64,000 nt of DNA, taken from positions 41,734-105,733 of the forward strand of contig NZ_JOFS01000035.1 in the NCBI RefSeq assembly GCF_000719285.1, given 5' to 3'. The position numbers were made by a program, and so were the translations under genes. The stretch is from Streptomyces bicolor. Lineage in GTDB: Bacteria; Actinomycetota; Actinomycetes; Streptomycetales; Streptomycetaceae. Every line of letters begins with the position of its first letter. The stretch's first letter is position 1. Of the stretch, positions 52,369 through 61,558 are shown one piece after another. Below the pieces are notes generated by a model. That model was not told the origin of the DNA, made no database searches, and was given only the letters and a program-made list of their open reading frames with translations.

Positions 52369-53639
52369 GGGGTGTGCTCCTTCGGGGCGGTGCGGGTGCG
52401 GAGAGGGAAACGCCGGGTGCGGGGGGAGTCGTCGCCCTTGCGGCGCGGCCGTCTGTGGGCCAGTCCGGCCAGGCCGCCGGGGGCGAAGATCAGAACGAGG
52501 ACGATCGCGGTGCCGTAGAGGTAGCGGGCCGCGTCGCCCGGGGAGACGCCGGATCCCGTCGTGCCGGGAGCGGTGAGCAGGGGCAGGTCGTCGGCGTACT
52601 TGGTGAGGAGGTGGGGGATCAGGGCGACGAAGACCGCGCCGCAGGCCGCGCCGCCCACCGAGCCGAGCCCGCCGATGACGATCATCGCGAGGTAGTCGAT
52701 GGACAGCAGCAGGCCGAAGTGGTCGGGGACGACGCGCTTGAACACCAGGGCGAGCAGGGCGCCCGCGGCACCCGCGTACATCGAGGAGACGATGAACGCG
52801 CAGGCGCGGTAGCGGGTGAGATGGACTCCCATCACTGCGGCGGCGACCTCGCTGTCGCGTACGGCGCCGAGGGCGCGGCCGGGGCGTCCGCGCAGGATGT
52901 TGCGGGCGGCGAGCCAGGCCACGGTCACCAGGGCCAGGCCGACGTACCACAGGCGCTCCAGCCCGCCGAAGGGGACGCCGAGGACGGCGAGCCCGTCGGG
53001 GGAGGTGTCGGTGAAGGAGAAGCCGAGGATGTCCAGCGGCGGTACGGAACGGCCGTTGAAGCCGCCGGTGACCTGCGGGGCGTTGAGCATCATGTGATGG
53101 CCGAGGAAGACCAGGGCGAGGGTGGCGATGCCCAGGTACATGCCGCGTAGCCGGCCGGAGATGGGGCTGAACAGGCCGCCCGCCGCGCCGGCGAGCACGA
53201 TCGCGAGCACGAAGGCGAGGACCGGCGGGAGCCCGAGGCCGTACAGGCTGCCGGCACCGGTGCCGGACGGCTCCGCCGCCAGCCACACATAGCCGTACGC
53301 GCCGACGGCCAGGAAGAAGGCGTGGCCGAGGGAGAGCTGGCCCGTCGTCCCGGAGAGCAGGTTCAGTCCGATGGCGCCGATGACGGCGGCCATCGCGAAC
53401 AGGCCCGTCTGGAGCCAGAACGACGTGACGTAGAAGGGGAGCGCGAGCAGGACCAGTACGCCGGCGGCCACAGTGGCCGCGCGCCGCCCGCGGGGGGAGA
53501 GCCTGCCGGACCACCTGGCCTGGGCGGACGGGGAATCGGCGGTCGCGGGGGCGGGAGCGGCCAAGGTGTCGACGGTGCCAGTGGTGTCACTGGAGCCCGT
53601 GGCGTCGAGGGAACCAGTGGTGTCGCGGGTGTCAGACAC
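52365..53639 (-). CDS. livM-like: Branched-chain amino acid-type ABC permease (LivM-like)
   Basis: The product has 424 residues from GTG 53639, overlapping the livH-like stop by 8 nt. After a Ser/Thr/Asp/Ala-rich N-terminal tail of about 50 residues there are around nine to ten membrane helices, with GLNLLSGTTGQLSLGHAFFL and ARNILRGRPGRALGAVRDSE (the EAA-type loop contacting the ATPases) and YLAMIVIGGLGSVGGAACGA. It is the second transmembrane subunit of a HAAT-family importer. Confidence 0.9.
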   Translation of the reverse strand: MSDTRDTTGSLDATGSSDTTGTVDTLAAPAPATADSPSAQARWSGRLSPRGRRAATVAAGVLVLLALPFYVTSFWLQTGLFAMAAVIGAIGLNLLSGTTGQLSLGHAFFLAVGAYGYVWLAAEPSGTGAGSLYGLGLPPVLAFVLAIVLAGAAGGLFSPISGRLRGMYLGIATLALVFLGHHMMLNAPQVTGGFNGRSVPPLDILGFSFTDTSPDGLAVLGVPFGGLERLWYVGLALVTVAWLAARNILRGRPGRALGAVRDSEVAAAVMGVHLTRYRACAFIVSSMYAGAAGALLALVFKRVVPDHFGLLLSIDYLAMIVIGGLGSVGGAACGAVFVALIPHLLTKYADDLPLLTAPGTTGSGVSPGDAARYLYGTAIVLVLIFAPGGLAGLAHRRPRRKGDDSPRTRRFPLRTRTAPKEHTP

Positions 53640-54522
53640 GGGTCAGCTCCTTCGATCCGAAGAGACCGGTGGGCCGGACCAGCAGCACGAGCACCATCAC
53701 GAGGTAGGGGGCCACATCGGAGAATCCGGCGCCGAGGACGCTCAGTTCGCTCTGGTAGCCGGCGGCCATCGCCGCGGTCAGGCCGATCACCAGACTTCCG
53801 ACGAGCGCGCCGACTGCCGAGTCCATGCCGCCGAGGATCGCCGCGGGGAAGGCACTCAGGGCGATCTGACTGGTCGTACGGTCGAGTCCCGGCGCGGGGA
53901 ACGCAGCGAGGAACACGGCGGCGAGCGCGGCCAGCGCCCCGGCGACGCACCAGGCGATGAGCCGTACGCGGTCCAGCCGTATCCCCATCAGGGCCGCGGC
54001 TTCCGGGTCGGCGGCGGCGGACCGCATGGACAGGCCCCAGCGGGACCAGCGGAAGGCGGCGAAGAACGCGCTGATGACGACGACCGCGACGACGATGCTC
54101 GCGAGGCGGGCGTCGGCGACGGTGATGCTGCCGAGCCGGGTCACATCCGCGCCCCAGGGGTCGCCCATGGTGAGGTAGTCGGCGCCGACCTGCCGGTTGA
54201 GTTCGGTGCTGAGCAGGACATCCACGCCGATGGTGAGGATGGTCAGCGTGTGGATCTCCGCGCCGCGCAGGCCGCGGGTGGCCAGCAGCTGGACGAGTCC
54301 GGCGAGAGCTGCGGCGAGGGCGGCGCCGACGAGGACGGCGGAGACGAAGCCGATGGCGTCGTGGAGGCGGGCCGTGACATAGCCGCCGAAGAGCAGCAGG
54401 GAGCCGTGCGCGAAGTTCATGACGCCGGACGCCTTGAAGATCACGACGAAGCCCAGGGCTATCAGCGCGTAGACGGAGCCGAGCGCCAGTCCGTTGAGGA
54501 CGGTTTCGGTGAGTTTGATCAT
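53632..54522 (-). CDS. livH-like: Branched-chain amino acid-type ABC permease (LivH-like)
   Basis: The product has 296 residues. It starts MIKLTETVLNGLALGSVYAL, the classic LivH N-terminus, and contains IALGFVVIFKASGVMNFAHG, SRWGLSMRSAAADPEAAALM (the coupling loop) and SAFPAAILGGMDSAVGALVG. It forms the heterodimeric channel with the LivM-like protein. Its start overlaps the livG-like stop by 4 nt. Confidence 0.9.
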   Translation of the reverse strand: MIKLTETVLNGLALGSVYALIALGFVVIFKASGVMNFAHGSLLLFGGYVTARLHDAIGFVSAVLVGAALAAALAGLVQLLATRGLRGAEIHTLTILTIGVDVLLSTELNRQVGADYLTMGDPWGADVTRLGSITVADARLASIVVAVVVISAFFAAFRWSRWGLSMRSAAADPEAAALMGIRLDRVRLIAWCVAGALAALAAVFLAAFPAPGLDRTTSQIALSAFPAAILGGMDSAVGALVGSLVIGLTAAMAAGYQSELSVLGAGFSDVAPYLVMVLVLLVRPTGLFGSKELTRV

Positions 54523-55487
54523 GATGCTTCCTCCGAGTCGCGCTCGGTGTCCGGGGCGGTGGCCTCGGCGGTGTCCGTACCGGTGTCCGGGTCCGTGTCC
54601 GTATCCGTGGCAGATTCCGGTTCCGGCTCGGCTTCCGGTTCCGGCTCGGTGTCCTGGACCGGCGTGCCGAGATACGCGCTGATGACCGCCGGGTCGTTCT
54701 GGATGCGTTCGGGCGGCCCGTCCGCGATGAGGCGGCCGAAGTCGAGCACGGTCACCGAGTCGGCGATTCGCATGATCAGCCCCATGTCGTGCTCGACGAT
54801 GAGGATCGAGATGTTCAGGGCGTCACGCACCCGGGCGATCGTCTCCGCCATCGCCGAGCGCTCGGTGGGGTGCATGCCGGCGACCGGCTCGTCGAGCAGC
54901 AGCAGTCTGGGCTCCATGCAGAGCGCACGCGCCATCTCCACCCGCTTGCGGTCGCCGTACGAGAGTCCGCCGACCGGCTTGTCGAACGCCGGGCCGAGGC
55001 CCAGGAAGTCGGCGATCTCGGCCGCGCGCTCCCGGTGGCGGCGCTGCTCGCGCACCGTGCGGGGCAGCCGCAGCGCGCTCGCCGTGAAGCCTGCCCGGGT
55101 CAGCCGGTGGCGGCCGAGCATGAGGTTGTCGGCGACGGTCCCGTGGGTGAGCACGATGTTCTGGAAGGTGCGGGCCACGCCGAGCTGAGCGATGCGGTGC
55201 GGTGCGAGGCGGGTGAGGTCCTTGTCCGCGTACCGGACGGCTCCCGCGGTGGCGCGGTAGACGCCCGAGATGACGTTGAAGCAGGTCGACTTGCCCGCGC
55301 CGTTGGGGCCGATGAGCGCGTGGATCGTGCCGGGCGCGACCGTGAAGGACAGGTCGTCGAGGGCGACCAGGCCGGCGAAACGCACGGTCAGGCTCTCGAC
55401 CGTGAGGGCCGGGACCGGGTCGGGCCCGCTGTCCGGTCGGGGGGTCGTGGCGGCCTCGGGGGGCGTGGCCGTCGTGCCGATGCTCAT
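54519..55487 (-). CDS. livG-like: ABC transporter ATPase (LivG-like)
   Basis: ATG 55487 overlaps the livF-like stop by 4 nt. The product has 322 residues. Walker A is IGPNGAGKST, the Q-loop region ARTFQNIVL, the signature LSYGDRKR (variant of LSGGQ, typical for LivG), Walker B LLLLDEPVAGMHP and the switch His IVEHDMGL. A long acidic low-complexity C-terminal tail (EPEPEAEPEPES, TDTDTDPDTGTDT) of about 45 residues is unusual for the family. Confidence 0.9.
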   Translation of the reverse strand: MSIGTTATPPEAATTPRPDSGPDPVPALTVESLTVRFAGLVALDDLSFTVAPGTIHALIGPNGAGKSTCFNVISGVYRATAGAVRYADKDLTRLAPHRIAQLGVARTFQNIVLTHGTVADNLMLGRHRLTRAGFTASALRLPRTVREQRRHRERAAEIADFLGLGPAFDKPVGGLSYGDRKRVEMARALCMEPRLLLLDEPVAGMHPTERSAMAETIARVRDALNISILIVEHDMGLIMRIADSVTVLDFGRLIADGPPERIQNDPAVISAYLGTPVQDTEPEPEAEPEPESATDTDTDPDTGTDTAEATAPDTERDSEEAS

Positions 55488-56377
55488 CCGTTCCACCTGC
55501 CAAGCTCGGTCAGCCCCGGTCCCGTCACGGAGGGAGCGCTCGCGGCCGTCGCGTACGCGGCGTCGCCGTCCGCGTCGGGCGCGCCGCAGCCGGTCTCGTA
55601 CGTCTCGCCCAGGTACAGCCGTCGCACCTCGTCCGCCGCGGCGAGGTCGGCCGATGCCCCCTCCAGCCGCACCTGGCCGACGTCCAGCACCGACGCGCGG
55701 TCGGACAGTTCCAGGGCCATCGCGGCGTTCTGCTCGACGAGGAGGATCGAGGTCCCCTGGGCGTTGATCTCGCGGATGATCTCCGAGATGCGCCGGACCA
55801 TCAGCGGCGCGAGCCCCAGTGAGGGCTCGTCGAGGAGCAGCAGCCGTGGCGCCGCCATCAGCGCGCGGCCCATCGCGAGCATCTGCTGCTCGCCGCCGGA
55901 CATCAGCCCGGCGGCCTGCCGCCGCCGCTCGGCCAGCACCGGGAACTGCGCGAAGACGCGCTCGCGGGCCGCCCGCAGCTCGGCGCGGGAGCGGCGTGCC
56001 GACCCCAGGAACCCGGCCCGGAGGTTGTCCTCCACCGAAAGGGCGCCGAAGATCCGCCGGCCCTCGGGCACCTGCACCACCCCGGCGGCCACGGACCGCG
56101 CGGCGTCTCCGCTCAGCCGTACGCCGTCGAAGTGCACCGTGCCGCGCTCGACCGTGCCGCGGTGCAGTGCGAGGGTCCCCGAGACCGCACGGAGCAGTGT
56201 GGACTTTCCCGCTCCGTTGGAGCCGAGTACGGCCACGATCCGGCCCTGCGGAACGGTCAGTGACACCCCGTGGAGCGCCTGCACGGACCGTCCGTAGCTG
56301 ACGTGCAGATCGCTGACCCGAAGGGTCCCGGCCTCGGGCTCTGCCTCGGGCTCTGCCTTGGACTCTGGTGGGCTCAT
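55484..56377 (-). CDS. livF-like: ABC transporter ATPase (LivF-like)
   Basis: ATG 56377 (GGAG 9 nt upstream) is preferred over ATG 56398, which has no ribosome-binding site; 297 residues. Walker A is LGSNGAGKST, then VVQVPEGRRIFGALSVEDNL (typical LivF), signature MSGGEQQML, Walker B LLLLDEPSLGLAP and switch His-equivalent ILLVEQNAAMAL. First gene of the five-gene minus-strand liv operon (F-G-H-M-K order), all joined by 4- or 8-nt overlaps. It is divergent from the PucR-type regulator. Confidence 0.9.
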   Translation of the reverse strand: MSPPESKAEPEAEPEAGTLRVSDLHVSYGRSVQALHGVSLTVPQGRIVAVLGSNGAGKSTLLRAVSGTLALHRGTVERGTVHFDGVRLSGDAARSVAAGVVQVPEGRRIFGALSVEDNLRAGFLGSARRSRAELRAARERVFAQFPVLAERRRQAAGLMSGGEQQMLAMGRALMAAPRLLLLDEPSLGLAPLMVRRISEIIREINAQGTSILLVEQNAAMALELSDRASVLDVGQVRLEGASADLAAADEVRRLYLGETYETGCGAPDADGDAAYATAASAPSVTGPGLTELGRWNG

Positions 56378-56739
56378 CAGGGCGTTCTCCTTGCTCATCG
56401 TCGAGCGGGCGCGTGCCGGGCGCCGGACTGGAGCGCAACGAGACCACGGCAGTAGCAGGGCGTCCATGGACTGGGAGCGAGCCGCTGTCAGCTCCCAGCC
56501 GAAGCGTGATCCGCTTGTAAGGGGGCACAATCCGTACCTCCTGCTGTGCGCGGATCATCACGATTTGACGGACGTTTCGCCTCAGGGGATGACCGACTGC
56601 TTAGCATGTGGATCCTTGAAGTGCGCTCCATGGGCAACGCCGATCGCCGGCCGGTGGAGTCACCAGCTGCGACCCGCGCGGCGCAAGACATGGCGACCCG
56701 CCGTGGTGTTCTCGCACGCCCCGTCCGTCTGGAGGGTCC
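56378..56739. other. Divergent control region between the liv operon and the PucR-type regulator
   Basis: No gene. It holds the presumed promoters of both units and the TTGT-N8-ACAA dyad at 56514-56531. A TTGACG at about 56565 could be a -35 for the rightward gene, but no good -10 follows at standard spacing. Confidence 0.5.
56514..56531. promoter_or_regulatory. Candidate operator: TTGT-N8-ACAA dyad
   Basis: Read on the minus strand it is ATTGTGCC-N5-ACAAG, matching ATTGTGCC-N5-ACAAT at 15839-15856. Both sites lie in divergent regions beside PucR-family genes. Confidence 0.4.
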
Positions 56740-58104
56740 ATGCACACCAGTTCCGTCCCTGGCGCGGTCCGCCCCCGCGTCACCACCGTCAGCACCGCCG
56801 GTCCGCGGCCTGGTGCCGCCGCCGTCGGCCCACCGCCCGGCGCCACCGCCGTCGGGTCGCCGCCGCCCCTGCCCGAGTCCGCCGACGAGCCCTCACCGCA
56901 CCAGCTCTTCGACCACGCCTGCAGGTGCCTGCTCGGGCGCAGCCAGGCATTCAGCGACACCGTGGTGGACCAGATCCGCACCGAGGTGCCCTACTACGCC
57001 GACCCGGTGCTCGCACCGCCCGACCTGCCGCAGTCCGTGTACAAGGGCGTACGCACCACCCTGGACGCCGCCCTCGACCCGGGCCGGATCGTGGACGTCG
57101 AGCGCTACACCCGTGAGCTCGGCATCCGCCGGGCCGAGGAGAGCCGCCCCCTCGACGAGGTGCTGCACGCCTTCCGGGTCGCCGGATCCGAGGTCTGGAG
57201 CGGGATCATCGGCGCCGTGGAGCGGGACGGTCTCGGCGACCAACGCCACCTCGTGCGCGTGGCCGAGCTGGTGTGGAAGAGCAACGACCGCGACTGCGTC
57301 CTGCTGGCCGACGCCTACCGCCAGGTCGCCAAGGGCCTGGCCAGCCGCCACAACGAGCGTGTACGCCTGATCCTCGCCGCCGTACTGGAGAGCCGCAACG
57401 ACCCGGCTTTCATCCTGGACGCGGCGTCGATCCTCGACCTGCCGCCCGACGGACGCTTCGCGGTCGCGGAGATACGGGCCACGCCGCCCCTGGGCCGCAC
57501 GCCCGACGCCGTTCCGGAGATCCGCGGCATGCGCGTCCTGCGCCACACCGGGGGCCGGCGCGATGTGCTCGTCGCCCATCTCGGCGACCGCCCGCTCGAC
57601 GCGCTTGTCTCCGCGCTCGAGGCCGGTCCCGGCATGCGCATCGGCGTCAGCCCGGTCGTCCAGGGTCTGGAGAACCTGCCCCGGGCGAGGGACATGGCCG
57701 GACTCGCCGTGCGCACCTGCCGGGGAGACGGCGAGGTCGCCCGGCTCGACGCCCGTCTGCCCGACGGTCTGCTCATGTCACGGCCCGACCTGTCCGCCGA
57801 ACTCGCCCTGCGGGTGCTCCGGCCGCTGTACGACCTGGAGCCCGCCGACCGCGAAACGCTGATCGACACGCTCGGGGTGTGGATCGAGAAGGGCGGCTCG
57901 GCGGTCCAGGCGGCCCGGCACATGCTGTGCCACCGCAACACGGTACTGAACCGGCTGCGCCGCTTCGAGCAGCTCACAGGGCTCGAACTGTCCCGCCCCC
58001 GCGACCTCGTACGGCTCACGCTCGCGTTCGACGCACTCCAACTGCTCGGGCCCACGGCCGTCCTCGGCTGCGCGGACGCTTGGGGTCGCGAGGTGGACGG
58101 CTGA
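56740..58104 (+). CDS. PucR-family regulator with RsbRD-like N-terminal domain
   Basis: The product has 454 residues from ATG 56740. After a Pro/Gly-rich tail of about 50 residues, a helical sensor domain (DEVLHAFRVAGSEVWSGIIG, LAELVWKSNDRDCVLLADAY-like) is followed by a CdaR-like GGDEF fold and the PucR C-terminal HTH (IEKGGSAVQAARHMLCHRNT, VLNRLRRFEQLTGLELSRPR). It is divergent from the liv operon and upstream of a sodium:solute symporter, so it probably controls uptake of one nitrogen or carbon source by both transporters. The effector is unknown. Confidence 0.85.
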   Translation: MHTSSVPGAVRPRVTTVSTAGPRPGAAAVGPPPGATAVGSPPPLPESADEPSPHQLFDHACRCLLGRSQAFSDTVVDQIRTEVPYYADPVLAPPDLPQSVYKGVRTTLDAALDPGRIVDVERYTRELGIRRAEESRPLDEVLHAFRVAGSEVWSGIIGAVERDGLGDQRHLVRVAELVWKSNDRDCVLLADAYRQVAKGLASRHNERVRLILAAVLESRNDPAFILDAASILDLPPDGRFAVAEIRATPPLGRTPDAVPEIRGMRVLRHTGGRRDVLVAHLGDRPLDALVSALEAGPGMRIGVSPVVQGLENLPRARDMAGLAVRTCRGDGEVARLDARLPDGLLMSRPDLSAELALRVLRPLYDLEPADRETLIDTLGVWIEKGGSAVQAARHMLCHRNTVLNRLRRFEQLTGLELSRPRDLVRLTLAFDALQLLGPTAVLGCADAWGREVDG

Positions 58105-58422
58105 GGCTGCGGGGTGCGACGTATGCCCGCCGGAGGCATGCGATGCGTGCCCCGGCACGGGCCGCCGCGCATGCGCCTCGGCTGTGCCGGCGGCCGTACC
58201 GCCGTGGTCGGTTCCCTTCCCGCGGTGGCTGAATGGGCATCAGCACAGTCACCGCCCTCCGACGTTGGGAGCGGACAACGGCGTGCCCCAAGCGCGTGGA
58301 CTGACTGGTCGGTACGTGCTCTGGTGAGCGCCGATCAGGGGCAATGCCGTCAGGGGCAATGCCCGCGCAAGGCATCGCCCGAGCCAGGCGATGCGCGCAT
58401 CCCTGCCCGCCAGGAGAGCTCC
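58105..58422. other. Intergenic region before the symporter genes
   Basis: No gene supported. It includes a direct repeat-like stretch near 58340-58365 (caggggcaatgccgt followed by caggggcaatgcccg) of unknown meaning just upstream of the DUF485-like start. Confidence 0.4.
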
Positions 58423-58734
58423 ATGGCCCATCAGCACGTCCATCCGCACACCCCCCAGCTCCATCAAAGACCCCGGCCCCACTCGCCCGGGATATTCTTC
58501 GCCCTCGTCAACGGACTGACCTTCGCCGTCCACCTCCTGCTCGCCTGCACCGCCGAAGACCTGCTGGCCACGCGCATCGCCGGCCAGATCACCTTCGGCG
58601 TCGTCGCACTTCTCGCCCAGGTTTTGCTCCTGCTGTGGACGGCGGCGCGCTATGACCGCGCCCCCCACGGCCCAGCCCCTTACGACGGGACCCCCTACGG
58701 CGAGGCCTCGTACGATCCGCAGGGGGAGCGCTGA
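58423..58734 (+). CDS. Small two-TM membrane protein (DUF485-like symporter partner)
   Basis: ATG 58423 follows GGAGAG. The product has 103 residues: a His/Pro-rich N-terminus, two hydrophobic segments (FFALVNGLTFAVHLLLACTA and ITFGVVALLAQVLLLLWTAA) and a polar tail with GPAPYDG/GTPYGEASYD repeats. Short two-helix proteins of DUF485/DUF4212 type typically precede sodium:solute symporters, and this one overlaps the symporter start by one base. It is probably an accessory subunit. Confidence 0.65.
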   Translation: MAHQHVHPHTPQLHQRPRPHSPGIFFALVNGLTFAVHLLLACTAEDLLATRIAGQITFGVVALLAQVLLLLWTAARYDRAPHGPAPYDGTPYGEASYDPQGER

Positions 58735-60368
58735 TGCTTCCTCAGATACTGCTTGCCGCAGGGGCACCCGGCACCCTCAACCTGGACACGGACACCCGCT
58801 CCTGGGTCCTCGTCGGCTTTCTGACGTTCATCGTCCCGATGCTGCTCATCTGTGTGCTCAACGGCCCCGAGCGCGACCGGGTCAACGACTTCTACACCGC
58901 GGGCCGCAGGCTGCGCCCCATGCAGGGCGCCATCGTCCTCTCCGGCGTCTATCTCTCCGCCGCGACCGTGCTCGGTACCACGGGAGCCGTCGCGGTCTTC
59001 GGCTTCGACGGCCTGTTCATCGCCCTGTGCACCGTGCTGTCGCTCGGCGTCCTGCTCCTGCTGTCCGGTCCGCTGCGCGAGCGCGGCAGCTACACCCTCG
59101 GCGACACCTTCGCCCTGCGCGCTCCGGGGCCCGCCGTGCGGATCGCGGCCGCCGTCGTCACGCTGAGCGCCTGTATCCCGTATCTGATCGTCCAGCTCTC
59201 GGGCGCGGGCCGGACCACCGCCATGCTGCTCGGCCTTTCCGGGCCGGGTGCCGAACAGACCGTCATCGTCATGATCGGTGCGCTCGTCGTCTGCGCCACG
59301 GCCTTCGGCGGGATGCGAGGCATGATCGCGCTCCAGATGATCAAGACGGTGTTCCTGCTCGCCATGGCGCTCGCCGTGGCCGCGGTGCTGCTCCACCGCT
59401 TCCACTGGAGCGCCGACTCCCTCATCGACACCGCCGCTCGGGGCAGCGGCCGCCCCGAGGGCTATATGCGTCCCGGCTTGCGCTTCGCCGCCGGCGGCCC
59501 GGTCGAGAGCACGCTCGACTTCATCGGCCTGATGATCACCGTGGTGCTCGGCGTGGCGTGCCTGCCCCATGTCGCCACCCAGCTCAACACCGCGCCCGAC
59601 CCGGCCGCCGCCCGACGTACGGTCCGTCACACCATCGGAATCGTCGCCGCCGTCTGCCTCATCACCACCGTGATGGGCTTCGGTGCCGCTGCGGTGATCG
59701 GTGCCCCCAAGATCCTGGCCGCCGATCCTGGAGCCACCAGCAGCCTGCTGATGCTCACCGGCGATCTGGCGGGAGGATCGTCGGCGCGGACGGGCGAGGC
59801 ATGGCTCGTCGTACTGGTCGCCTGTGCGGTGTTCCTCACGACGCTTGCGGTCGTCGCGAGCGTGACCCTGGCGGCGGCGGGCGCCGTCGCCCACGATCTC
59901 GTCACCAACGTGGTGCGCCGCGGGCGTACCACCGAGGGCAGGGAGGTGGCCGCGGCCCGCATCGCGTCAGCCCTGATCGGGGTACTGAGCATCTGCTGTG
60001 CTGTGTGGGTCCACGGCTGGAACATGGGCTTCCTGTCCACGCTCTCCCTGGCGGTGGCGGCCTCCTCCCTGCTCCCGGCGCTGGTATACGCGTTGCTCTG
60101 GCGCGGCTTCACGCGCCGGGGGCTGCTGTGGACGCTGTACGGCGGTCTGGGTTCCGCGATCGGACTCCAGGTATGCAGCCCCGTCTTCTCGGGCAACCCG
60201 ATGGCGCTGATGCCCGAATGGCACATCGACTGGTTCCCGCTCCAGACAGTCGCCCTGGTGTCCCTGCCCGTCGCGTTCCTGCTCGGCTGGCTCGGCAGCG
60301 TGACGGGACAGCGGCATACGGGCCCGGTGGCGGAGGTGCCGGCCAAGCCTGACGCACTGACACACTGA
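58734..60368 (+). CDS. Sodium:solute symporter family protein (ActP-like)
   Basis: The product has 544 residues. ATG 58734 overlaps the previous stop (TGATG). About 13 transmembrane helices with SSS features: NDFYTAGRRLRPMQGAIVLS, GVYLSAATVLGTTGAVAVFG, ACIPYLIVQLSGAGRTTAML, and LGVACLPHVATQLNTAPDPA (the family's ...LPH...R... block). Acetate/solute symporters of the ActP subgroup have this layout with a small DUF485 partner. The substrate is not certain; co-location with a PucR-type regulator would also fit a nitrogen compound. Confidence 0.87.
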   Translation: MLPQILLAAGAPGTLNLDTDTRSWVLVGFLTFIVPMLLICVLNGPERDRVNDFYTAGRRLRPMQGAIVLSGVYLSAATVLGTTGAVAVFGFDGLFIALCTVLSLGVLLLLSGPLRERGSYTLGDTFALRAPGPAVRIAAAVVTLSACIPYLIVQLSGAGRTTAMLLGLSGPGAEQTVIVMIGALVVCATAFGGMRGMIALQMIKTVFLLAMALAVAAVLLHRFHWSADSLIDTAARGSGRPEGYMRPGLRFAAGGPVESTLDFIGLMITVVLGVACLPHVATQLNTAPDPAAARRTVRHTIGIVAAVCLITTVMGFGAAAVIGAPKILAADPGATSSLLMLTGDLAGGSSARTGEAWLVVLVACAVFLTTLAVVASVTLAAAGAVAHDLVTNVVRRGRTTEGREVAAARIASALIGVLSICCAVWVHGWNMGFLSTLSLAVAASSLLPALVYALLWRGFTRRGLLWTLYGGLGSAIGLQVCSPVFSGNPMALMPEWHIDWFPLQTVALVSLPVAFLLGWLGSVTGQRHTGPVAEVPAKPDALTH

Positions 60369-60489
60369 CGCACGAAGGCGGCGGCCGACGGAGCGCCCTC
60401 ACCCACTCCACCGACCGCCGCTCAGGGACGCCGCCCCGCGCCGACCACGACTGAGGCAGCCGCGACCTCATCGAAACGCCGGCCCACTC

Positions 60490-61203
60490 ACGCAGCCAGG
60501 AGAGAAGCCCACGCTTCCGTATCGCCCCCCCGGGGGGGGCGCGCTTCAGTGAGCCATTTCCAACCTGTGCAGGTCAGTGGCGCGGTGAAGGCCGGTAGCC
60601 GGCCCACCTCGCCGTCCTGATCCGCATCCACCGCCACCAGCGACGATCCCGTTGGCGCCGACGCAGCCGGATGCCCGGCGCGACGGTGCAGCCCCGCTGC
60701 GCGAGCAGGGGCCGCACCTCGCCGATGGCGCGGGCGATGGTGGAGCGGCCCACGCCGAACCAGCAAGCCAGCAGGTCATGAGTCGTGCCATGGCGCAGAC
60801 TCACCAGGGTGGCCAGCAGTCGGTCGACGAAGACGAACTTGTGCTTCGCCCCGGCTCCCACCGCCCGCCGCCGCGGCCGAGCCGTCAGGCGATCCTGATG
60901 CTGCTCGTGCCACAACGGCCCCACCTCAGCGACGAGTTCAGCGATCACATCCGGCGACAGCCCAGTGATCCGGTACTCCGCCACGATCAACTCACGCGCC
61001 CCAGCCCTCATCATGCCCAGTTCCTCAAGAATCAGGGGTGGTTCGGGATGACCAGGCACGGCTGATACCAGACTGCTGCCCAATAGCGACGGTCCGGGAG
61101 GACCGGGCATGGCTGATGCACGATTGCTGTTGTTATGGCTTTCGTTGAATGGCCACCTGGTCCTCCGGGACGCTCTGTGTTGCTGATTGAGATCTGCGGT
61201 CAT
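60490..61203 (-). mobile_element. IS5-like transposase remnant (HTH_Tnp_4 N-terminal part)
   Basis: The minus-strand frame (best start ATG 61014) encodes ELIVAEYRITGLSPDVIAEL, KHKFVFVDRLLATLVSLRHG and HDLLACWFGVGRSTIARAIG, the HTH part of Streptomyces IS5-group transposases. After GCTVAPGIRLR the frame breaks and only short pieces follow to about 60490 (DQDGEVGRLPAFTA). The DDE region is absent. Degenerate repeated blocks upstream of 61014 may be the eroded IS end. Confidence 0.65.
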
Positions 61204-61357
61204 TACTGGTGATCCTGGTTATCCATAGCTGCGGAATGGGCCCGGTCGGTCCTTCTGGGATGCGGCCTCGGGGAACATCGTCCAGCAGTCATAGGTGAGA
61301 ACGATCATGGTCGGCTAGCACAGTGATCCACTTCGCCGCTGGTTGCTGTCTCGTCGC

Positions 61358-61543
61358 TCATCCCAGGACCACGCCCCGACCGGCGTAGAAACGCTCCAAG
61401 CGGCGCCAGGGGACCGGCGTGTACTCCTGGCTGGCTCCGGGGAGCCCTGACGGGTTGTGGATCACGACGTTCTCCTCACTGGTCCCCACGGCGAGGACCA
61501 AGTGACCGCCCCGCGAGGGTGGTTGGGTGGTCTCGAGACATCC
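61358..61543 (-). pseudogene. C39-like peptidase gene, 3' part (split by IS110 element)
   Basis: On the minus strand PPSRGGHLVLAVGTSEENVV, IHNPSGLPGASQEYTPVPWR and FYAGRGVVLG, then stop at 61358. This is the C-terminal end of actinobacterial C39-family peptidase-like proteins, including the active-site His of GGHLVLAVG. The 5' part lies at 63393-63800 in the same orientation. The two read as one protein if the intervening 1.85 kb is removed (about SVHKTIRHL joined to PPSRGGHL). Confidence 0.75.
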
Positions 61544-61558
61544 CACGCGTCTACTTCG

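Noticed and set aside
51157..52518. 453-codon plus-strand frame across the substrate-binding protein gene
   Set aside because: Antisense to a lipoprotein with signal peptide and solute-binding motifs. It has no domain of its own.
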